Part shown: positions 1 through 7,205 of the stretch, one piece after another
How the letters are laid out: each line of letters opens with the position of its first letter
Numbering within the stretch: position 1 is the first letter of the stretch
Assembly (NCBI GenBank): GCA_948616985.1
Contig: CAPGDO010000025.1
Coordinates: 1 to 12,149, forward strand
Length of the DNA: 12,149 nucleotides
Origin: MGBC163016 sp910588905
GTDB lineage: Bacteria > Actinomycetota > Coriobacteriia > Coriobacteriales > Eggerthellaceae
Direction: 5' to 3'
Notes under the pieces: model-generated
What the model saw: only the letters and a program-made list of their open reading frames with translations
What the model was told of the DNA's origin: nothing
The model's database searches: none
Position numbers and translations under genes: made by a program

Positions 1-55
1 TGAGGGAAAGCGACCCCCCTCAGATGCGCAACGCCACCCGGTGCGCTGAGAGGAG
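1..55. repeat. Left copy of a 55-bp perfect inverted terminal repeat
   Basis: The first 55 bases are the exact reverse complement of the last 55; identity stops sharply at base 56 (C here, T in the other copy read in the same orientation). The unit is itself foldable: TGAGGG (1-6) can pair with CCCTCA (17-22), and CTCA plus GCGCA (19-22, 26-30) can pair with TGCGCTGAG (42-50) around a 3-base bulge. No gene lies in it. The copy probably continues outward beyond the window. It may be the inner edge of a multicopy repeat; the identity of that repeat cannot be told from 55 bases. Confidence 0.9.
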
Positions 56-209
56 CTGGCCGAACACCAGAGTTGAATAACGAGCTATAGAGTTAGCCTG
101 ACAGGCGATCCTCGCCCCTATGAAGGCCGCTTATGCTCCAGCTGCCATAACAAAAGGCACGCCCTAGATGACCGGTTATAAGCCGCCAGAAGAAGGGGAA
201 GCCGCACTC
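56..209. other. Non-coding flank downstream of hypD
   Basis: There is no convincing gene in these 154 bases on either strand. A hypE start would be expected soon after hypD in many genomes, but none is seen. Two small perfect palindromes occur, GCCTGACAGGC (about 96-106) and GGCGATCCTCGCC (104-116). Neither is followed by a T-run, so I do not call a terminator. Confidence 0.5.
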
Positions 210-1343
210 TTAGAGATAACGGAAATATGCGGCGCAAGATCCTTCGCTCGACACCATACAGGGCCCCACGGGATTCTCTGGCGTGCAAACCTTCCGGAAC
301 AAGGGGCACTCGTCAGGCCGCAACACACCACGAAGCACGTTTCCGCACTGACATCCTGCATGTTCGATGGTCTCTTCCACCGCAGGCGCGAAGCGACGCA
401 TCGCATCAAGACTGGCGTACTCTTCTCTGATCTCATAGCCGCTTCCTGGAATGACCCCGATGCCGCGCCAGGTGGCATCGCAGGTGCGGAAGACCTCATC
501 GATAGCCGCAAGCGCAACCGGATTACCCTTCGCCATAACACCCCGAGCGTAGGCTATCTCGATCTCAGCCCGGCCCTCATGGAGCTGCCGCATGATCATG
601 GCGATACCCTGGAGGATATCGTTGGGCTCGAACCCTGTGATCACTCCTGGGATCCCGTAGCGTTCGGCCAGGAACCGATACGGCTCTACGCCGATGATGG
701 TGCTCACATGGCCGGGCAGGATCAGCGCGTCCACGGAAAGCTCGGGATCGTTCACGATGACTTCAAGGGCTCCCGGCATGTTCTTGTGGGCGGCGAAGAC
801 GCTAAAATTCGACAACCCCTCATTCTGAGCTCGCTGAATGGCCCTGGCTACCAGTGGAGTGGTGGTTTCGAATCCCACCCCCACGAACACCACCTCTCGA
901 TCTGGATTCTCCCGAGCGATGGCAAGGGCGTCCAGGGGAGAATAGACGATGCGCACATCTGCTCCAGCAGCCTGCTCAGCGAGCAAGCTAGAGGTAGAGC
1001 CAGGGACACGCGTCATGTCGCCGAAGGTAGCGATGATCACACCCGGAACCTTCGCCAGGGCGATCACCTTGTCAATGTCATGGTTGGAGGTGACGCACAC
1101 AGGACAGCCGGGCCCCGAGGCCAACCGCACGTTGCTCGGCATGAGCGAGCGGATGCCATTGCGTGCGATGGAGACGGTATGGGTACCGCAGACCTCCATG
1201 AGCGTGATGGGGTCACCATTGGGCTTGGTGGGTGTTAACGCACGAATGGACTGAGCTAGACCGCGAGCCAGTTCTGGATCCTTGAAGGCAGCCAGCTCTT
1301 CGCGCAGTGCGTCCGGGGATGCCCCTCGGTCAGTGGCTGTCAC
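210..1343 (-). CDS. hypD: HypD, [NiFe]-hydrogenase Fe(CN)2CO cofactor assembly scaffold
   Basis: This 377-residue protein is full length for HypD, the [4Fe-4S] scaffold that works with HypC to assemble the Fe(CN)2CO unit of [NiFe] hydrogenases in the cytoplasm. Visible family motifs are MEVCGTHT (C52), SGPGCPVCVT (C80, C83), GFETTTP (about 158-163), AAHKNMP, LPGHVS, and the C-terminal cysteine cluster C331, C333, C346, C353, C362 and C370 that supplies the cluster ligands. I chose the GTG start at 1343 because it overlaps the hypC stop (GTGA, 4 bp), which indicates translational coupling. HypE normally receives the cyanide chemistry in complex with HypC-HypD, but it is not encoded downstream before the window ends. 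Identification is secure. Confidence 0.97.
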   Translation of the reverse strand: MTATDRGASPDALREELAAFKDPELARGLAQSIRALTPTKPNGDPITLMEVCGTHTVSIARNGIRSLMPSNVRLASGPGCPVCVTSNHDIDKVIALAKVPGVIIATFGDMTRVPGSTSSLLAEQAAGADVRIVYSPLDALAIARENPDREVVFVGVGFETTTPLVARAIQRAQNEGLSNFSVFAAHKNMPGALEVIVNDPELSVDALILPGHVSTIIGVEPYRFLAERYGIPGVITGFEPNDILQGIAMIMRQLHEGRAEIEIAYARGVMAKGNPVALAAIDEVFRTCDATWRGIGVIPGSGYEIREEYASLDAMRRFAPAVEETIEHAGCQCGNVLRGVLRPDECPLFRKVCTPENPVGPCMVSSEGSCAAYFRYL

Positions 1344-1600
1344 TGAGCAACCTCCGCCGGTTCCGAAGGCAAGTCTTCGCCTGCCAACTCCGGGAATTGT
1401 CGAATCAGATCGATGGTCTCTTGGGCGAACTGCTCGTCCACTACTTCGATGGCGAACCCCGCATGAACCAGCACATAGCTACCCTCAACGGCCTGGGGTG
1501 TGAGGTCAACGGAGATCTGACGCGTTACTCCCAAGATGTCCGCCGTAGCGAGACCGCCGTCTTCAAGTTGGGTGATCTTCGCAGGTATGGCAAGGCACAT
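1340..1600 (-). CDS. hypC: HypC/HybG/HupF family hydrogenase maturation chaperone
   Basis: This 86-residue protein begins MCLAIPAK. The cysteine directly after the start methionine is the residue HypC uses to hold the iron-cyanide-carbonyl precursor and to bind the hydrogenase large subunit. The following beta-barrel pattern (ADILGVTRQISVDLTP, SYVLVHAGFAIEVVDE) is typical of the family, and the C-terminal tail is rich in Glu/Pro. The start ATG lies 9 bases after the stop of the upstream rubredoxin gene; the sequence TAAGGAAGAATC gives both that stop codon and a Shine-Dalgarno, so the two genes are almost certainly co-translated. The stop overlaps the hypD start. The length is normal for HypC (about 75-95 residues). 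Confidence 0.97.
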   Translation of the reverse strand: MCLAIPAKITQLEDGGLATADILGVTRQISVDLTPQAVEGSYVLVHAGFAIEVVDEQFAQETIDLIRQFPELAGEDLPSEPAEVAQ

Positions 1601-1609
1601 GATTCTTCC

Positions 1610-2317
1610 TTACAGCTCTACGCGTTCGAACATATCCTTGCCCACACCACAGATGGGACAGGTGTAGTCATCTGGCAGTTCGTCCATCATCTCAATATAG
1701 CCGCACAGCTTGCAGCGCCAGCCGTACTTCGGCGCAGTGCCCTCTCCGGTAGCCTCCTTGCTTGTATTTGCCTCAGCGGCTTCCGACTGATCGGCTGACC
1801 CTGTGGTTTCTTCCACGTAAGACACAGCCTTTGGTGGCGTTTTGCCGCGCAACACCTCATGATAGTAGGCGTAGGTCATGGGTGTGCCCTTCGCTAGTTT
1901 CTCCGCCTCTGTCACCCGCCCCACGAAGAGGATATGCGAACCTACATCCACTTGGTCATGCACCTCCGCACTGAACGATGCGAGGCACCCACTGGTCACA
2001 AAGGGAATCCCCGCTTCGCAAAGACGATGCTCAACCTCAGCGAACTTGTCCACATCTTTAGAGCACTTGAAGCCGAATGGTCCAATCAGATCCATGGTGG
2101 CCTCTTCGCTCAACACGCTGGCTGCGAACTTACCTGTCTCACAGATGGCCTGAGTAGTTGCATTTTCCTTATTGAGCGAAACACTGACCGCAAGCGGCTC
2201 AGAGGCTACTTGCTGGAACGTGTTCGCAATGCAGCCCACTTTTCGGCCGTCTTTGCTTGTGGCAGTGATGATGTACAGACCATAACTCAGATCCCGCAGC
2301 GCTTTCTTGTCCAGCAT
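1610..2317 (-). CDS. hrb: Flavin reductase-rubredoxin fusion (high-molecular-weight rubredoxin, Hrb-like)
   Basis: The 235-residue protein has two domains. Residues about 1-165 form an FMN-binding flavin reductase-like split-barrel (LSYGLYIITATSKDG, CIANTFQQVASEP, VGRVTEAEKL, YAYYHEVLRGKTPP). An acidic Glu/Ser/Thr linker (about 168-196) follows, then a C-terminal rubredoxin with CKLCGY (C202, C205) and CPICGVGKDMF (C220, C223) ligating one iron. The same architecture is known in Moorella Hrb, an NADH:rubredoxin oxidoreductase that feeds A-type flavoproteins which reduce NO or O2; that role is inferred here. An in-frame ATG exists 45 bases further upstream. I prefer 2317 because GGAAGGAAG sits just before it and the domain starts immediately after. 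The gene heads hrb-hypC-hypD, suggesting a link to hydrogen metabolism or oxidative protection of it. Confidence 0.93.
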   Translation of the reverse strand: MLDKKALRDLSYGLYIITATSKDGRKVGCIANTFQQVASEPLAVSVSLNKENATTQAICETGKFAASVLSEEATMDLIGPFGFKCSKDVDKFAEVEHRLCEAGIPFVTSGCLASFSAEVHDQVDVGSHILFVGRVTEAEKLAKGTPMTYAYYHEVLRGKTPPKAVSYVEETTGSADQSEAAEANTSKEATGEGTAPKYGWRCKLCGYIEMMDELPDDYTCPICGVGKDMFERVEL

Positions 2318-2369
2318 AGTGCTTCCTTCCGTCGATTTCCTTCGCGCTCTGCGCTTTCGCACTCCCGAG

Positions 2370-2408
2370 ATATAGAACAGGCCAGAAGCGAAATATGCCC
2401 CTGGCCTG
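2370..2408 (-). terminator. Terminator-like hairpin after tRNA-Thr
   Basis: On the minus strand CAGGCCAG (2401-2408) pairs perfectly with CTGGCCTG (2378-2385) across a 15-base loop. The stem is followed by the T-rich stretch TTCTATAT. It begins 10 bases after the tRNA CCA end and precedes hrb by about 60 bases, so it probably ends or attenuates the tRNA transcript. The T-run is imperfect, so readthrough into hrb is possible. Confidence 0.6.
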
Positions 2409-2417
2409 CGGAAACTC

Positions 2418-2493
2418 TGGAGCCAACGAGCGGACTCGAACCGCTGACCTACGCATTACGAGTGCGTTGCTCTACCAACTGAGCCACGTTGGC
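2418..2493 (-). tRNA. tRNA-Thr, anticodon CGT
   Basis: The 76-base gene folds into a complete cloverleaf on the minus strand: acceptor GCCAACG/CGTTGGC, D stem GCTC/GAGC with the AGTTGGTA loop, anticodon stem ACGCA/TGCGT with loop CTCGTAA (anticodon CGT, reading the Thr codon ACG), 5-base variable loop AGGTC, T stem AGCGG/CCGCT with loop TTCGAGT, discriminator T and an encoded CCA. It is the single tRNA of the window and sits between the divergent folE and hrb genes. A good promoter lies upstream and a hairpin downstream, so it appears to be its own transcription unit. Confidence 0.97.
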
Positions 2494-2528
2494 TAAACGT
2501 GCGCGCCGCGCGAAAACGGCGTTCAGCC

Positions 2529-2557
2529 AGTATATCGAAGGGGAAGGGCGTGCGCAA
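2529..2557 (-). promoter_or_regulatory. Sigma70-type promoter of tRNA-Thr
   Basis: Read on the minus strand there is a -35 TTGCGC (2552-2557), a 17-base spacer and a -10 TATACT (2529-2534). This is the best consensus match near the tRNA and would start transcription about 30 bases before the mature 5' end. No equally good promoter was seen for the divergent folE gene; TATCCT at 2575-2580 is a weak candidate -10 for it. Confidence 0.65.
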
Positions 2558-2602
2558 GATGTGTGTCTGCGTGCTATCCTTATCCCAACAGAAAGGAACC
2601 CC

Positions 2603-3211
2603 ATGACCAACGGTAACAACGAAGCCGGTATGCAAAAGGAAAGCCCTATGGACCTAGCGAAGATCGAAGAGGGCGTTCGTCTGATCCTAGAGGGCATCGG
2701 CGAAGATCCGGCTCGCGAAGGGCTGCTGAAGACGCCTGCTCGGGTAGCGCGCATGTACGAAGAGGTATTCTCCGGCATGACAGAGGATCCGCGTCGTCAC
2801 TTCGAAACGCTCTTCGACGAAGGTCATCAGGAAATGGTGCTCGAGCGGGACATCCCGTTCTACTCCATGTGCGAACATCATCTGGTGCCGTTCTTCGGCC
2901 ACGCCCATATCGCTTACATTCCCGGCCAAGACGGCCGCATTTGCGGATTGTCGAAGCTAGCACGGCTGTTGGACGCTTTCGCAAAGCGCCCGCAAGTGCA
3001 GGAGCGCCTGACCTCTCAGGTAGCTGACACGCTGGTAGAAGAGCTGCATCCTGAAGGTGTATTAGTAGTGCTTGAGGCAGAGCACCTCTGCATGAGCATG
3101 CGCGGTGTGAAGAAGCCAGGCAGCAAGACGGTCACTAGTGCCGTGCGCGGCATCTTCGAGCGGCGCCACGCCACGCGCAACGAGGCGCTCTCGCTCATCC
3201 TGCGAGGATAG
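2603..3211 (+). CDS. folE: GTP cyclohydrolase I (type IA, FolE)
   Basis: FolE converts GTP to 7,8-dihydroneopterin triphosphate, the first step of folate synthesis. The 202-residue protein has the complete catalytic core: EGLLKTPARVARMYEEVF (about 39-56), the zinc-site motif MCEHHLVPFFGHAHIAYIP with C90 and H93, LSKLARLLD, and AEHLCMSMRGV with the third zinc ligand C163, then GSKTVTSAVRG. The open frame extends upstream into the tRNA, so a downstream start is needed. ATG 2603 follows GAAAGGAA at good spacing. ATG 2648 also follows AAGGAAAG and would give 187 residues, closer to the usual 185-190, so the first 15 residues are uncertain. No other folate gene is adjacent; the next gene encodes an ACT protein 60 bases on. 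Confidence 0.96.
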   Translation: MTNGNNEAGMQKESPMDLAKIEEGVRLILEGIGEDPAREGLLKTPARVARMYEEVFSGMTEDPRRHFETLFDEGHQEMVLERDIPFYSMCEHHLVPFFGHAHIAYIPGQDGRICGLSKLARLLDAFAKRPQVQERLTSQVADTLVEELHPEGVLVVLEAEHLCMSMRGVKKPGSKTVTSAVRGIFERRHATRNEALSLILRG

Positions 3212-3271
3212 CCCTGGGTAGATATACAGCTCCAGACTCGATTCGTCATTTGGTCAGAAAGGATCCTCTCC

Positions 3272-3547
3272 ATGAAATGCGTCATATCAGTGCTTGGCAA
3301 AGACCGCACCGGCATCGTAGCAGCAGTGGCAACCGTGCTCACGGAGTGCCAGGCTAACATTGATGACATCAATCAGACCATCCTCGGTCAAGAGGAATTG
3401 TTCTCCATGACCATGTTGATCACCCTAGATGTTGATGCCGTGCCCTTCAACGAGGTGCAGGAACGGCTAGCGAAGGCGGGTGAAGAGCTGGGTTGCCAGG
3501 TGATCATCCAGCGAGAAGATGTCTTCCGATTCATGCATGAGGTGTAG
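3272..3547 (+). CDS. ACT-domain protein, UPF0237 family
   Basis: This 91-residue protein consists of a single ACT-like domain: beta strand MKCVISVLGKDRTGIVAAVA, helix, ANIDDINQTIL, FSMTMLITLD, a second helix and a final strand CQVIIQREDVFRFM. This matches the UPF0237 family of small cytosolic, presumably ligand-binding, regulatory proteins whose exact role is not established. In many bacteria the gene sits beside a larger UPF0210-type partner; here that partner is absent and the next gene is on the other strand. The start is supported by AAAGGAT ten bases upstream. It could be co-transcribed with folE, since the 60-base gap shows no clear terminator. Confidence 0.9.
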   Translation: MKCVISVLGKDRTGIVAAVATVLTECQANIDDINQTILGQEELFSMTMLITLDVDAVPFNEVQERLAKAGEELGCQVIIQREDVFRFMHEV

Positions 3548-3551
3548 CTGC

Positions 3552-3577
3552 CCCGTTTTCGCCCTGATCTAAACGGG
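3552..3577. terminator. Possible bidirectional terminator between convergent genes
   Basis: CCCGTTT (3552-3558) pairs with AAACGGG (3571-3577) over a 12-base loop in the 21-base gap between the convergent ACT and permease genes, running into the permease stop codon. The stem is only 7 bp and no long T-run follows on either strand, so this is tentative. Confidence 0.35.
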
Positions 3578-4843
3578 CGGAAAGCGCAGCACTAGGTACA
3601 CGGCCGCTACGACCGTGGTCAGCATCATGATGGGGAATCCCACCTTGAGATACTGGATGAACGTGATGGTGTGTCCGTTCTTCCGTGAGATATCCGACAG
3701 CACCACATTCGCCGAGGCCCCGATCAGCGAACCGTTGCCGCCCAAGCATGCACCCAGGGAAACCGCCCACCACAGGGGCGTCACATCCATGCCCGTTGCT
3801 TGCATAGAGGCCAGGATGGGGATCATGGTTGCCACGAACGGGATATTGTCCAAGAATGCAGACACGATAGCAGAGCCGAACACCAGCACCAGCATGGTGA
3901 GGAATACGTTGCCGCCCGTGATATCCACCAGCCAAGAAGCCAGCATGTCAATGACGCCGGTGGCGGTCATGGCACCTACGATGATGAAGAGCCCAGCGAA
4001 GAACACCAGGGTGGTCCATTCCACCTGAGCCAAAGCGTGGTCGATCTGGGCGCGCGAGAGCAGCAGGATAAGCCCGGCTGCACCCAGGGCGATCACGCTG
4101 GATTCCCAGCCCAGCGCACCATGGAACATGAAGCCGATGACTACGAAACAGATCATCACTACGGAGATGCGCAGCAACCGGTGGTCCTTGATGTAATCCG
4201 CCGGGCGTAGCTCCAGCACGTCATCTATCTCAGACTGGGGCGCTGTCATCTTCCGGCCATAGAGGAAATAGAACACTACGCATATGACGGCCAGGATGAT
4301 GATGACCGCCGGGGTATCCACCAGAACGAAATCTACGAATCCGTAGCCCGCAGCGGAACCGATCATGATGTTCGGCGGATCGCCGATGAGCGTAGCCGTA
4401 CCGCCGATGTTCGACGCCATGATCTCAGTCAAGAAGTAGGGCACCGGATCAACCTTGAGCAGCTTGCAGATATTCAAGGTCATCGGGCCAATCAGCAGCA
4501 CAGTGGTCACGTTATCCAGGAACGCAGACAATACCGCCGTCAGCAGCACGAAGATCAGCATGATGCGCCAGGGCTGCCCCTTCGCAATGTGCGCGCACTT
4601 GACTGCCAGATACTCGAACAGGCCAGAAAGCTTCACTACGCCCACGAAGAGCATCATGCCGAAGAGAACGCCGAGGGTGTTGAAATCGATATGACCGACG
4701 GCTTCTTCGAAGGGCATGATCCCTAGCATCATGACCAACACAGCACCTGCCAGAGCCACCACCGCGCGGTGGATCTTCTCGGATATGATGATCCCGAGGG
4801 CTACAACGAAGATGGCTACCGATGTCAGTTGTGCAATGTCCAC
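3569..4843 (-). CDS. ArsB/NhaD superfamily (SLC13-like) membrane transporter
   Basis: This 424-residue integral membrane protein has about 11-12 hydrophobic segments and two homologous halves of inverted-repeat design. Each half carries the signature hairpin: SAFLDNVTT (106-114) with NIGGTATLIGDPPNIM (145-160), and SAFLDNIPF (328-336) with LGGNGSLIGASANVV (367-381). These motifs define the ion transporter superfamily that holds ArsB, NhaD and the P-protein/YbiR-type permeases. The central loop about 197-222 is hydrophilic. Substrate (anion, or Na+/H+ exchange) cannot be read from sequence, and there is no arsenic or sulfate gene nearby to suggest one. The start is GTG at 4843, supported by AAGGAG five bases upstream. 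It is divergent from murT-gatD. Confidence 0.92.
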   Translation of the reverse strand: MDIAQLTSVAIFVVALGIIISEKIHRAVVALAGAVLVMMLGIMPFEEAVGHIDFNTLGVLFGMMLFVGVVKLSGLFEYLAVKCAHIAKGQPWRIMLIFVLLTAVLSAFLDNVTTVLLIGPMTLNICKLLKVDPVPYFLTEIMASNIGGTATLIGDPPNIMIGSAAGYGFVDFVLVDTPAVIIILAVICVVFYFLYGRKMTAPQSEIDDVLELRPADYIKDHRLLRISVVMICFVVIGFMFHGALGWESSVIALGAAGLILLLSRAQIDHALAQVEWTTLVFFAGLFIIVGAMTATGVIDMLASWLVDITGGNVFLTMLVLVFGSAIVSAFLDNIPFVATMIPILASMQATGMDVTPLWWAVSLGACLGGNGSLIGASANVVLSDISRKNGHTITFIQYLKVGFPIMMLTTVVAAVYLVLRFPPV

Positions 4844-4860
4844 GAACGCTCCTTGCTCTC

Positions 4861-4890
4861 TTGGTGAGCCATTCTAGCGAACTGTATACT
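4861..4890 (+). promoter_or_regulatory. Candidate promoter for murT-gatD-rlmH
   Basis: TTGGTG (4861-4866) and TATACT (4885-4890) are separated by 18 bases, placing a transcription start about 38 bases before the murT-gatD ATG. The -10 hexamer is good and the -35 moderate. The near-palindrome GTATAC inside it lies in the 91-base divergent region shared with the permease gene, whose own promoter I could not place clearly. Confidence 0.5.
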
Positions 4891-4934
4891 TGTCAGTGAG
4901 TAAATCCCATTTGACGTAAGCGTCGGAGGTTACG

Positions 4935-7196
4935 ATGAGCGTTCGAGCACAGGCCGCCCAGGCTGCAAGCGCAATTCTCACCTGGGGGTTGCGCGCGCTT
5001 GCGCATCGTCCTGCAGCGAACCTGCCGGGCATCGTGGGTCTCAAGCTGGACCCCCAGCTGATCTGCGAGCTGCGTGGTCGCATCCATGACGGCTCGTTCG
5101 TGGTGGTAGGCACCAACGGTAAGACCACCGTGACGAACTTGATCGCTGACGTGCTGGAACGGGCTGGCCGGAGCGTGGTCTGCAACCGAACTGGCGCGAA
5201 CCTCAAGAGCGGCGTAGCTTCAGCACTGCTGCATACCCGTGGTGCGGACTGGGGGGTCATCGAGTGCGACGAGCTATGGTCAGCGAAGGTGCTCCCAGAC
5301 CTGCGTCCTAGCTATCTGGTGTTGCTGAATCTCTTCCGCGATCAGCTGGACCGCTGCGGTGAGATAGATCGCATTCAGGATGCTATCGTGGCTGGCCTGG
5401 CAGGATCGCCGGACACGACGCTCATATACAATGCAGACGACCCCCTTTGCGAAACCATTGCACGCCGCGCGGCCGCTGAACCAACTCGGGCGGCGTCTCC
5501 AGCATCCATCTCCTTCGGCGTGGACGGCTGCATGAACCTGGAGCAAAATCTGGTGGCAGATGCCACCATGTGCCAGAGCTGCTGCTCTATGCTGACCTAT
5601 GGATATCGCCAGTATGGACAGCTGGGTGCATACGAGTGTCCCACCTGCGGATTCACGCGACCACCGTTGGCCTTCGCTGGAATGGATGTGTGCCTGCACT
5701 CCAGTGGCCTCACCTTCGATATCTTCGACAGGGAGACGAGGTGCACGTCGCAACTCTCCACCAAACTCTCCGGCAGCTATATGGTCTATAACCTTCTGGC
5801 TGTATTCACCGCCGCCATGCAAGCGGATTGCCCACCAAAGGTGGTGCAAGCAGCCGTGAATGCCTTCAACCCGAAGAATGGGCGCTTGCAGGAATACACC
5901 GTGGATGGCCGCCGCGTACTGCTGAACTTAGCGAAGAATCCCACCGGCTTCAATCAGAATCTGCGCATCGTGGGTGCCGATCAGGGGCCGCGGGCGGTGG
6001 CGTTCTTCATCAACGATCGTGATGTGGACGGCCGCGATATCTCGTGGATCTGGGACATCGATTTCGAGGAGCTGCTCTCTCAGCCGAACATCCAAGCCGT
6101 CTTCGCCGGCGGCACTCGCAAGAACGACCTTCAGGTACGTCTGAAACACGCAGGGGTGCACGCGCGGTTGGTCGACGGGATCCAGGATGTGTTCGCTTGC
6201 CTGCAGGGCGAGACGGAGATAGGACCAGAGACGTCGATCTACGCCATTGCGAACTACACTGCGCTGCCGCCCGTCCACGCTGCCCTTGACCAGCTTGCGG
6301 ATGCGAAGAGCGCTTCCCAGGCCCACGATATCCACGATGCTCATGCGGACGACGAAGCAGTTGATACAGCCGAGATCGTCGGCGTGTGCGTGAATAGGAT
6401 CGCTCCGGCTGAGCCTTGCGCACCTTCGTCTTCTGCGCCTGTGCGCATCATTCATGTGCTGCCCGACTTGCTGAACCTCTACGGTGACGGCGGCAATGTG
6501 CGCATCCTGGCGAACCGCCTTCGCTGGCGCGACATCCCTGTGGAGGTGCAAAAGGTCTGCTATGGCGAGCCTCTGGAGCTGGACGATGCTGACCTCGTGT
6601 TCATCGGTGGCTCTCCAGATAGGGAGCAGCGGTTGGCCAGCGAGGTGCTGGGAGATGTTCGCGACGAGCTCGCTGCCTACATAGATGCAGGCGGTCCGGT
6701 GCTGGCCATCTGCGGCGGTTATCAGATGCTTGGACGCACATGGCTCCTTGATGGCGAAGAGGTGCCCGGACTTGCCATCCTGCCTATGGAAACGCGGCGG
6801 CCTGGCACATCGGCCGACCGGTTGGTAGACAATATCGCTCTGGACTCGTCTCTGGCTACGTTGCCCGTCATCGGCTACGAGAATCATGCGGGGCGCACGG
6901 TGCTGGATAGCAGCGCGACTCCCTTCGGGCGAGTCGTCTCCCATACGGGCCGCGGCAACACCGATGAGACGGGGCCTGGTCAAGGAGTAGACGGCATCCT
7001 GCATCAGAACGTGGTAGGCACGTATCTGCACGGTCCGCTATTGGCGAAGAACCCCCAAGTGGCTGACTGGTTGCTCGAACGCGCGCTCAAGCGCTGGGCA
7101 GCCCGCACGAAGAACGTCCCCGTAGAGCTACAGCCATTGGATGACGCCGTGGAAGAGGCGGCGAATGCATTCATGGCCCAGCAGATCATCCGGTAG
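4935..7196 (+). CDS. murT-gatD: Fused MurT-GatD lipid II isoglutaminyl synthase
   Basis: This 753-residue protein combines both subunits of the enzyme that amidates the alpha-carboxyl of D-Glu in lipid II, using glutamine as ammonia donor. Residues about 1-440 are MurT: ATP-binding loop GTNGKTT (59-65), NLFRDQLDRCGEID, the MurT-specific Cys4 zinc insertion (C213, C216 and C235, C238), and the C-terminal MurT domain with NPKNGRLQEY, LAKNPTGFNQNL and FINDRDVDGRD. Residues about 502-735 are GatD, a class I glutamine amidotransferase: LPDLLNLYGDGGN, catalytic C593 in AICGGYQMLG, and catalytic H699 in GTYLHGPLLAKNP. A roughly 60-residue Ala/Asp/His-rich linker joins them. In well-studied Gram-positives (e.g. 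Staphylococcus aureus) these are two separate genes. The frame is open throughout, with a GGAGGT ribosome site at 4925-4930, so the fusion is real in this sequence. Confidence 0.95.
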   Translation: MSVRAQAAQAASAILTWGLRALAHRPAANLPGIVGLKLDPQLICELRGRIHDGSFVVVGTNGKTTVTNLIADVLERAGRSVVCNRTGANLKSGVASALLHTRGADWGVIECDELWSAKVLPDLRPSYLVLLNLFRDQLDRCGEIDRIQDAIVAGLAGSPDTTLIYNADDPLCETIARRAAAEPTRAASPASISFGVDGCMNLEQNLVADATMCQSCCSMLTYGYRQYGQLGAYECPTCGFTRPPLAFAGMDVCLHSSGLTFDIFDRETRCTSQLSTKLSGSYMVYNLLAVFTAAMQADCPPKVVQAAVNAFNPKNGRLQEYTVDGRRVLLNLAKNPTGFNQNLRIVGADQGPRAVAFFINDRDVDGRDISWIWDIDFEELLSQPNIQAVFAGGTRKNDLQVRLKHAGVHARLVDGIQDVFACLQGETEIGPETSIYAIANYTALPPVHAALDQLADAKSASQAHDIHDAHADDEAVDTAEIVGVCVNRIAPAEPCAPSSSAPVRIIHVLPDLLNLYGDGGNVRILANRLRWRDIPVEVQKVCYGEPLELDDADLVFIGGSPDREQRLASEVLGDVRDELAAYIDAGGPVLAICGGYQMLGRTWLLDGEEVPGLAILPMETRRPGTSADRLVDNIALDSSLATLPVIGYENHAGRTVLDSSATPFGRVVSHTGRGNTDETGPGQGVDGILHQNVVGTYLHGPLLAKNPQVADWLLERALKRWAARTKNVPVELQPLDDAVEEAANAFMAQQIIR

Positions 7197-7205
7197 GAGG
7201 CGTCT

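Noticed and set aside
104..116. Rho-independent terminator after hypD (GGCGATCCTCGCC)
   Set aside because: The stem is only 5 bp with a 3-base loop, it has no T-run on either strand, and it is about 95 bases past the hypD stop.
168..1238. Long rightward open frame of 356 codons
   Set aside because: It is antisense to hypD, which has full family motifs and coupling to hypC. The translated product has no recognisable motif and is typical of a GC-rich shadow frame.
2489..2602. N-terminal extension of folE back to an ATG at 2489
   Set aside because: That start lies inside the tRNA-Thr gene and the extension overlaps the tRNA promoter; the ATG at 2603 has a good ribosome site.
5928..7031. Leftward open frame of 367 codons
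   Set aside because: It lies opposite the GatD part of murT-gatD, whose catalytic Cys and His motifs are intact, and shows no coherent domain.
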